A stretch of DNA of 9,376 bases. It comes from JBBIJH01 sp037446075. GTDB lineage: Bacteria; Bacteroidota; Ignavibacteria; UBA10030; JAHEZR01. The stretch spans positions 1 through 9,376 of the forward strand of contig JBBIJH010000100.1 in NCBI GenBank assembly GCA_037446075.1, written 5' to 3'. Positions within the stretch are counted from its first letter, which is position 1; every line of letters begins with the position of its first letter. Below are positions 5,154-9,376 of the stretch, piece by piece. The translations under genes and the position numbers were made by a program. The notes below the pieces were generated by a model. The model was given only the letters and a program-made list of their open reading frames with translations. It was not told the origin of the DNA and did not search any database.

Positions 5154-7631
5154 TTACAGACTCTCGGCCTTCTTCCGCTCTTCATCCACTTTCGTCTTCA
5201 CCTGCGCCATCATCTGCTGGAACTGCTCATCGTTCCGAAGACTCTCAAGCAGAGGGTCAATCAACCCCCAGCGATAGTCCCGCCATCCCGCGTCGATGGC
5301 TTTCTGAAGCCACTTGTAGGCTTCTGACTTGTTCCCCTCTATCGCGTGGGTGAGAGCATTTGTATACGGAAGCTCCCACCATTCATTTCTTTTTTCTATT
5401 TGTTCCTGGACGAGCTTCCGACTCTGACCAAGGAGGTGTCGCGCTTCCTGCTTGTCCCCGTTTTTCCGTGCGATGTAACCTAAACGTGTGTGGAGATCCC
5501 CCTTCGTAGAATCAACCGACAAAGCCTGTTGATAGTAATCTCTCGCTTCAGTGAGGCTCCCCACGCAGAGTTGAGCGTCTCCAGCCAAAGCGAGACCTGC
5601 TACGTCGATTCGGTCGAGAGAGAGAATTCTCCGGGCGTATCCGTAAGCCTCGTCGTATTGCCCCTTCCGGAGAAAGAGCCAACCCATGCCTTGAAGTGCG
5701 TACACAAAATCCGGTTGCAAATCCAACGCCTTTTGATACCACTTCGTGGCGTTTGGGTCATCCCCGAGAAACAAGTACACATAAGCAACGCCAAAAGACG
5801 TTTGTGCATTCGTCGGCGCCAGAGCCTGACTTTTTTTCATCCATCGCAGTGCCTCTGAATATTCGCCAAGAAACCAATACACCCATCCGACGTTTGCAAC
5901 TGCGGGATGATAATTGGGGTTGAGTCTAACAGCCTTCTGATCTGCTTCGAGCGCTTTGCGCAACCAACCTTTGTACTCATACGCAAGACCGATCGCCTTG
6001 TAAGCCTCTGCCGAACTCGGATCCAGGGAAATCGCCTTGTTACTGACATCGATCGCCGAATCAACCCAACCAGCAGGGAATCCAAACCTCCACATACGTT
6101 GAGCGTAGGCATCAGCGAGTCCCGCATAAGCAAGCACGTAATTAGAATCTAACTGAAGAGCTTTTTTGAAAAGCTCGATTGCATTTTCATTGTCTTGTTT
6201 ACGGTAGTTGTAGTAGTACTCCCGACCTTTGAGGTAGTAGTCGTATGCGGTGAGATTCTCCGTGGGCTTCTTCGCAAGGTGTTCGCCCTCCCCAGCTGAG
6301 AGCTTGGCCTTAAGGGCTATCGCGATTTTCTGTGCTACATCGCTCTGAATGTCAAAAATGTCTTTCATCTCCCGATCGTATGTCTCGGCCCAGATGTGCT
6401 CATCCGTTTGGGCATCAATCAATTGGCTGACAATACGGACACGGTTTCCAGATCGACGAACACTTCCTTCCAGGATCGATGCCACATCAAGTTGCTTCCC
6501 AATCTCCCGCAAGTTCTTGGTCACTCCTTTATATTGCATCACCGAAGTGCGGGAAATAACTTTCAGGTCACCGATCTTCGATAGCTGCGTGATAATGTCC
6601 TCAGTAATTCCATCACTGAAGTACTCATCATCTTTGTCTCCGCTCATATTCTTGAATGGAAGGACAGCGATGGATTTCCTGTCGACTGCACTCGGTCTCG
6701 TCAGCAACAAAAAATAGAGTGCGGCGAGGCCAGCGAGGAGAACCATTCCCGCCATAACCCAGGGAAGCTTCAAGGCTTTCCTTGCTCCGGCGACAGGTGC
6801 TGTAAGCTCTTGCTTCACTCTTGTCAGATCCTCGACAATCTCTTCTGCCCTCTGGTAGCGTTTTGCCTTCTCTTCCTCCAAGCACTTATTAACCACAGCC
6901 TCCAGCCCCTCCGGAACCGCTGAACGAAGAGACTTGACTGGAACAGGAGACTCATTCACAATCGAATAACTCAACGCAGCTTCATGCTCGCCTCGGAATG
7001 GAAGATTACCCGTTGCCAACTCATAGAGGACGGTCCCATACGAAAACAAATCTGAACGATGATCTACTTCTTCCCCCACCACCTGCTCTGGTGACATGTA
7101 AGCCGCCGTTCCAACCGTCGCCCCGGTTTTGGTCAGATGCGCACCACCTCGGAGCTTCGCAAGTCCAAAATCCGTGATCTTTACCCTCCCTTCCTCCGTC
7201 AGCATTACATTATCCGTCTTCACGTCCCGGTGCACAATCCCATGTCGATGGGCGTGCGAGAGGCCATCGGCGACCTGTAATCCATACTCCACAACCTCTC
7301 GGATCGAAAGCTCTTTCCCGCTGGACTGGAGACTCCTGATTTTAGATTTCAATGTGCCGCCTGGGATGTACTCAAGAACCAGAAACCTCTGCCCCTCAGC
7401 CTCATCGATGTCGTGAATGGTAGCAATATTTGGATGGTTCAACGCCGAGATGGCTTTTGCTTCTTGACGAAACCGTGCAACCTCCTCTTCCGTGGCCGCA
7501 ACACTTGCCGGGAGAAACTTGAGCGCAACGAGGCGGTCGAGCTTCGTGTCTTCGGCCTTATAGACGACACCCATTCCTCCCTCGCCGAGTTTTTCGATGA
7601 TGTGATAATGAGATATAATCTGTCCTACCAT
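5154..7631 (-). CDS. Ser/Thr protein kinase with TolB/FlgO-like domain and TPRs
   Basis: This 825-residue receptor-type kinase is complete. Residues about 8-275 form a Hanks kinase: glycine loop LGEGGMGVV (15-23), lysine in VALKF (K38), HRDVKTDN (134-141), DFGLAK (154-159), SPEQ in place of APE (180-183), and HRSDLFSYG. All catalytic residues are present. One membrane helix follows at about 292-310 (WVMAGMVLLAGLAALYFLLL). Then comes a TolB/FlgO-like domain (about 320-445: SIAVLPFKNMS, YFSDGITEDI, ILEGSVRRSGNRVRI, AETYDREMKDIFDIQ). About six TPR-like helical pairs (460-735) end the chain. The kinase should face the cytoplasm and the TPR part the periplasm. The ATG at 7631 (MVGQIISHYHIIEKLGEGGM) has GGAGG 8 nt upstream and matches the family N-terminus; the TTG at 7649 that would add six residues is rejected. 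The start overlaps the stop of a kinase-like 64-codon ORF. It is a paralogue of the gene on its right. Confidence 0.94.
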   Translation of the reverse strand: MVGQIISHYHIIEKLGEGGMGVVYKAEDTKLDRLVALKFLPASVAATEEEVARFRQEAKAISALNHPNIATIHDIDEAEGQRFLVLEYIPGGTLKSKIRSLQSSGKELSIREVVEYGLQVADGLSHAHRHGIVHRDVKTDNVMLTEEGRVKITDFGLAKLRGGAHLTKTGATVGTAAYMSPEQVVGEEVDHRSDLFSYGTVLYELATGNLPFRGEHEAALSYSIVNESPVPVKSLRSAVPEGLEAVVNKCLEEEKAKRYQRAEEIVEDLTRVKQELTAPVAGARKALKLPWVMAGMVLLAGLAALYFLLLTRPSAVDRKSIAVLPFKNMSGDKDDEYFSDGITEDIITQLSKIGDLKVISRTSVMQYKGVTKNLREIGKQLDVASILEGSVRRSGNRVRIVSQLIDAQTDEHIWAETYDREMKDIFDIQSDVAQKIAIALKAKLSAGEGEHLAKKPTENLTAYDYYLKGREYYYNYRKQDNENAIELFKKALQLDSNYVLAYAGLADAYAQRMWRFGFPAGWVDSAIDVSNKAISLDPSSAEAYKAIGLAYEYKGWLRKALEADQKAVRLNPNYHPAVANVGWVYWFLGEYSEALRWMKKSQALAPTNAQTSFGVAYVYLFLGDDPNATKWYQKALDLQPDFVYALQGMGWLFLRKGQYDEAYGYARRILSLDRIDVAGLALAGDAQLCVGSLTEARDYYQQALSVDSTKGDLHTRLGYIARKNGDKQEARHLLGQSRKLVQEQIEKRNEWWELPYTNALTHAIEGNKSEAYKWLQKAIDAGWRDYRWGLIDPLLESLRNDEQFQQMMAQVKTKVDEERKKAESL

Positions 7632-7639
7632 GAACAACG

Positions 7640-7644
7640 CCTCC
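7640..7644 (-). promoter_or_regulatory. Ribosome binding site deciding the kinase start at 7631
   Basis: The minus strand has GGAGG followed by 8 nt before ATG 7631. Three of its bases also lie in the 3' arm of the hairpin at 7642-7661, so the site may be partly sequestered when that stem folds. Confidence 0.72.
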
Positions 7645-7661
7645 GCCAAGAAGATGGCGGA
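7642..7661 (-). repeat. Hairpin overlapping the kinase ribosome site
   Basis: The plus-strand arms TCCGCCA (7642-7648) and TGGCGGA (7655-7661) are perfect 7-bp complements around a 6-nt loop. On the transcript the 3' arm runs into GGAGG. No T-run follows. It is the counterpart of the stem at 510-527. Confidence 0.72.
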
Positions 7662-7669
7662 TCCTCAAA

Positions 7670-7704
7670 GTTGCAACCACTCGCGAACGACGCTCGTGGG
7701 CAAC
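7670..7704 (-). repeat. Interrupted hairpin within leader copy B
   Basis: Three paired blocks (5, 4 and 3 bp) enclose a 5-nt loop. A 2-nt bulge and a 2x2 internal loop separate the blocks. It lies between the kinase stub and the kinase ribosome site. Confidence 0.55.
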
Positions 7705-7744
7705 CTTGGGACATCCCGCCTTCGCCGAGTTTTTCAAGAATTTT

Positions 7745-7792
7745 GTCCCGCTCCTTGGGATTCCGCTCGGCAGCGGGATTCCAGAAAGCGGA
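7745..7792 (-). repeat. In-frame 48-nt palindromic insertion
   Basis: Compared with other kinase starts in the window, 16 codons are inserted between ISHY and KILEKLGEGG. The insert and its edge contain two interleaved perfect inverted repeats: TCCCGCT (7746-7752) with AGCGGGA (7772-7778), and ATTCCGCT (7760-7767) with AGCGGAAT (7787-7794). A third, imperfect stem pairs 7757-7767 with 7772-7782. It resembles in behaviour, not in sequence, palindromic elements that insert in frame in other bacteria. Confidence 0.6.
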
Positions 7793-7815
7793 ATAGTGAG
7801 ATATAGTCTGCTCGA

Positions 7816-9376
7816 TCATTTCTCTAATCCAAATTTCTTCAACAGAGCACGGAAGCGTGGGTCATCCCGTACCCCATCCAGCAAGGGGCTGGTGTACTGA
7901 AGACTGATCGAAGCATCGCGCTGTTGAAATGCCATCTCAAGCCAAAAAAGTGCCTCGTCCTTGTTCCCCAATCCAAGTGGGATAAGAGCACGCTCAAATG
8001 AAGAGACATAGCGCTGCTTTGATAACTCTTCCAACTCGCGCGCCACCTTGAGCGCATCTTCTTTTCTTCCCGCCCGCCCATACGCATATCCAAGCCGGCC
8101 TAGCGATCGAGGGTTACGACCCTCAAGGCTTACCGCTCGCTCTAAGTCAGCAATCCCTTCCGAAAACCTCTTGGTCTCGATGCGTATGTGGCCACGTCCC
8201 CTATAGAGCCCAGGCCCGTCAGGAAAAGAGGCGATAGCCTTATTGTATATCTCCATTGCTTCCTCATACCGGCGAGCAGAGATCAAGATTAACCCGTGGG
8301 TTCCGTGGATGTAATCAGCAAGTGGGTCAAGGTCCTCCGCACGCCGGATGTGCACTAAGGCTTCATCGAAACGCCGGTAGCTCGACAAGAGAAGCGCATA
8401 CCACTGATGAGCAGGAGGATGGTTCGGTGACAACTCCAGTGCGCGCTTGAATTCTTTCTCCGCTGTTGCCCAATCAAACTGATGGAAGTGCCACAGTCCA
8501 AGCGAGGCGTGGACTTCACCCAGGTTTGGATCAAGCTCCAATGCCTTGAGAGCAGCCGCTTTAGCCAGAGGACGTGCTTCTGAAGGCGCCAAGACACGAT
8601 ATTCACCGCCCATGTTGATATAGGCATCAGCCAGCCCCACATAAGCCAGGCCGAACGTCGGATCTTGATCCAGCGACTGTTTGAAAAACTCGACCGCCTT
8701 CTTCAAGCCTTCGTCAGTTCTCTTGCTCCAGTAGTAGCGGCCTTTAATGTAAAGTTGATAGGCTTCGGTGTTTTTGGTGTACTTTTTGGTCAGACGAACG
8801 GTCTGTTCACCACCAAGCTTGATCTTGAGCGCGTCAACAATGTTGCGAGAAATCTCATCTTGAATCGCAAACACATCTTTCATCTCGCGGTCGTACGTCC
8901 CTGACCACAGGTGGTAACCATCACTCACATTAATAAGTTGAGCCGTGATGCGGAGCTTATCCGCCGCTTTGCGCACACTTCCTTCGAGCACCGTGGCGAC
9001 ATTGAGTTGTTCGCCGATTTTACGGATGTCTTCCTGCTTTCCCTTGAACATGAATGCTGAGGTTCGTGCGGGAACTCGCAGGCCTTCAACTTTAGTCAGC
9101 GCGTTGATCAGCTCTTCTGTCATCCCATCGCTGAAATACTCATCCTCCCTATCGGCGCTCATATTCACAAATGGTAGGACGGCAATGGATTTCTTTTCCC
9201 CCGAAGCGGGTTTTGATGAGAAGAAGTAGTACAATGCGACGAACAGAAGAACAAGCAAAGCTCCGATACCGCCATACAGCAATGTTCTTTTTCTCAGCGA
9301 AGGCCTCAGTTTGATTGGTCGAGTTGCCGTGAGGCGAGATTCGACCTCCGTCCTGAGCACTCGCAGATCGGTAAGG
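7816..9376 (-). CDS. Kinase-family sensor, C-terminal part: membrane helix, TolB/FlgO-like domain, TPRs (runs off right edge)
   Basis: The frame is open to the right edge, so the GTG at 9360 is internal and the true start is outside the window. Visible parts in order: a basic juxtamembrane linker; one membrane helix (about 9282-9220, LLYGGIGALLVLLFVALYYF); a TolB/FlgO-like domain (about 9189-8815: KSIAVLPFVNMS, YFSDGMTEELI, VLEGSVRKAADKLRI, SGTYDREMKDVFAIQ); then TPR-like repeats to near the end (GLAYVGLADAYINMG, LGEVHASLGLWHFHQFDW, LGRLGYAYGRAGRKEDALKV). This half closely parallels the complete kinase at 5154-7631. An N-terminal kinase domain is therefore the likely missing part, though adenylate-cyclase or winged-helix versions of this architecture exist. 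The TPR region ends LLKKFGLEK and the stop (7818-7816) overlaps the ATG of the 64-codon ORF. Tandem paralogues suggest duplication and divergence of sensing domains. Confidence 0.88.
   Translation of the reverse strand, partial: LTDLRVLRTEVESRLTATRPIKLRPSLRKRTLLYGGIGALLVLLFVALYYFFSSKPASGEKKSIAVLPFVNMSADREDEYFSDGMTEELINALTKVEGLRVPARTSAFMFKGKQEDIRKIGEQLNVATVLEGSVRKAADKLRITAQLINVSDGYHLWSGTYDREMKDVFAIQDEISRNIVDALKIKLGGEQTVRLTKKYTKNTEAYQLYIKGRYYWSKRTDEGLKKAVEFFKQSLDQDPTFGLAYVGLADAYINMGGEYRVLAPSEARPLAKAAALKALELDPNLGEVHASLGLWHFHQFDWATAEKEFKRALELSPNHPPAHQWYALLLSSYRRFDEALVHIRRAEDLDPLADYIHGTHGLILISARRYEEAMEIYNKAIASFPDGPGLYRGRGHIRIETKRFSEGIADLERAVSLEGRNPRSLGRLGYAYGRAGRKEDALKVARELEELSKQRYVSSFERALIPLGLGNKDEALFWLEMAFQQRDASISLQYTSPLLDGVRDDPRFRALLKKFGLEK

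Larger units (their letters stand above)
7632..7711 (-). repeat. Kinase-leader repeat element, copy B
   Basis: This 80-nt counterpart of 495-578 has the same order of parts: TCCC, CCACGAG with an inverted repeat, TTTGAGGATCC, GC-rich hairpin, GGAGG, kinase start. The first hairpin pairs GTTGC (7670-7674) with GCAAC (7700-7704), then CCAC (7677-7680) with GTGG (7696-7699) and GCG (7683-7685) with CGC (7691-7693). Sequence identity with copy A is high at the ends and lower in the stems. A kinase-like stub ends where the element begins. Confidence 0.55.
7625..7819 (-). pseudogene. 64-codon ORF with kinase-like N-terminus bridging two kinases
   Basis: The frame opens at ATG 7819 with MIEQTISHY, carries 16 extra codons (SAFWNPAAERNPKERD), then resumes KILEKLGEGGM, exactly as in a kinase N-terminus. 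It diverges right after the glycine loop and ends WRRRCSW-stop. It has no lysine, HRD or DFG motifs, so it cannot be a kinase. Its ATG overlaps the stop of the upstream kinase gene (ATGA) and its stop overlaps the start of the downstream kinase (ATGGTAG), so translation could pass from gene to gene through it. It may be a broken duplicate 5' end or a translated coupling peptide. The 48-nt insertion is formed of inverted repeats. Confidence 0.65.

Noticed and set aside
5696..5923. Several 60-120 codon frames on both strands within the kinase TPR region.
   Set aside because: They are frame shadows of the TPR coding sequence, without ribosome sites or domain signals.
7632..7649. TTG start at 7649 adding six residues (MAEALF) to the kinase.
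   Set aside because: GGAGG lies after that TTG and 8 nt before ATG 7631, and family N-termini begin at the MVGQIISHY equivalent.
9358..9360. GTG at 9360 as start of the right-hand gene.
   Set aside because: The frame stays open to the window edge and the context is a juxtamembrane linker, so it is an internal valine codon of a longer protein.
1..9376. CRISPR arrays, tRNA/rRNA genes, IS elements.
   Set aside because: No regularly spaced repeats, cloverleaf-like segments or transposase motifs were seen on either strand.

Overview
The window is 9.4 kb of bacterial DNA with every supported gene on the minus strand, packed with short gaps or overlaps. It reads from right to left as one or two operons. 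Base composition is moderate. Starts are ATG or GTG with GGAGG-type ribosome sites. Hanks-type Ser/Thr kinases that carry a TolB/FlgO-like domain and TPRs, in several copies, are most abundant in Acidobacteria, Ignavibacteria/Chlorobi, KSB1-like and related FCB or Gemmatimonadetes lineages. I infer such an environmental bacterium and cannot name it further.

Layout in transcription order: (1) 9376-7816, the C-terminal part of a membrane-anchored kinase/TolB-like/TPR protein whose kinase domain lies outside the window. (2) 7819-7625, a 64-codon ORF that starts as a kinase N-terminus and then diverges. (3) 7631-5154, a complete kinase/TolB-like/TPR paralogue. (4) 5130-4864, a small helical protein. 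(5) 4894-4139, a tandem ABM-like (dimeric alpha/beta barrel) protein. (6) 4103-3285, an exported DUF4198-type protein. (7) 3288-1246, a Tat-exported heparinase II/III-like protein. (8) 1219-740, an N-terminally anchored or exported RidA-like protein. (9) 739-495, a spacer with decayed kinase N-terminus stubs. (10) 494-1, the N-terminal half of a third kinase's catalytic domain.

The most unusual structure lies in the two spacers directly upstream of kinase starts (495-702 and 7632-7819). Each contains an extra copy of the kinase 5' end (the MIGQTISHY...LGE region). The homology breaks off abruptly and is followed by a related 80-84 nt element: TCCC, a hairpin, a TTTGAGGATCC block, a second GC-rich hairpin and a GGAGG ribosome site. 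The real kinase start comes next. The 7.7 kb copy also carries an in-frame 48-nt insertion made of interleaved perfect inverted repeats. This looks either like a small repeated element that entered kinase 5' ends with duplication of the flank, or like a conserved translational leader that controls kinase expression.

The middle genes suggest an envelope-facing function: a signal-peptide DUF4198 protein, a Tat-exported polysaccharide-lyase-like enzyme and an exported RidA-like protein. They are translationally linked to each other and sit between signalling kinases. No RNA genes, CRISPR arrays, transposases or clear factor-independent terminators were seen.
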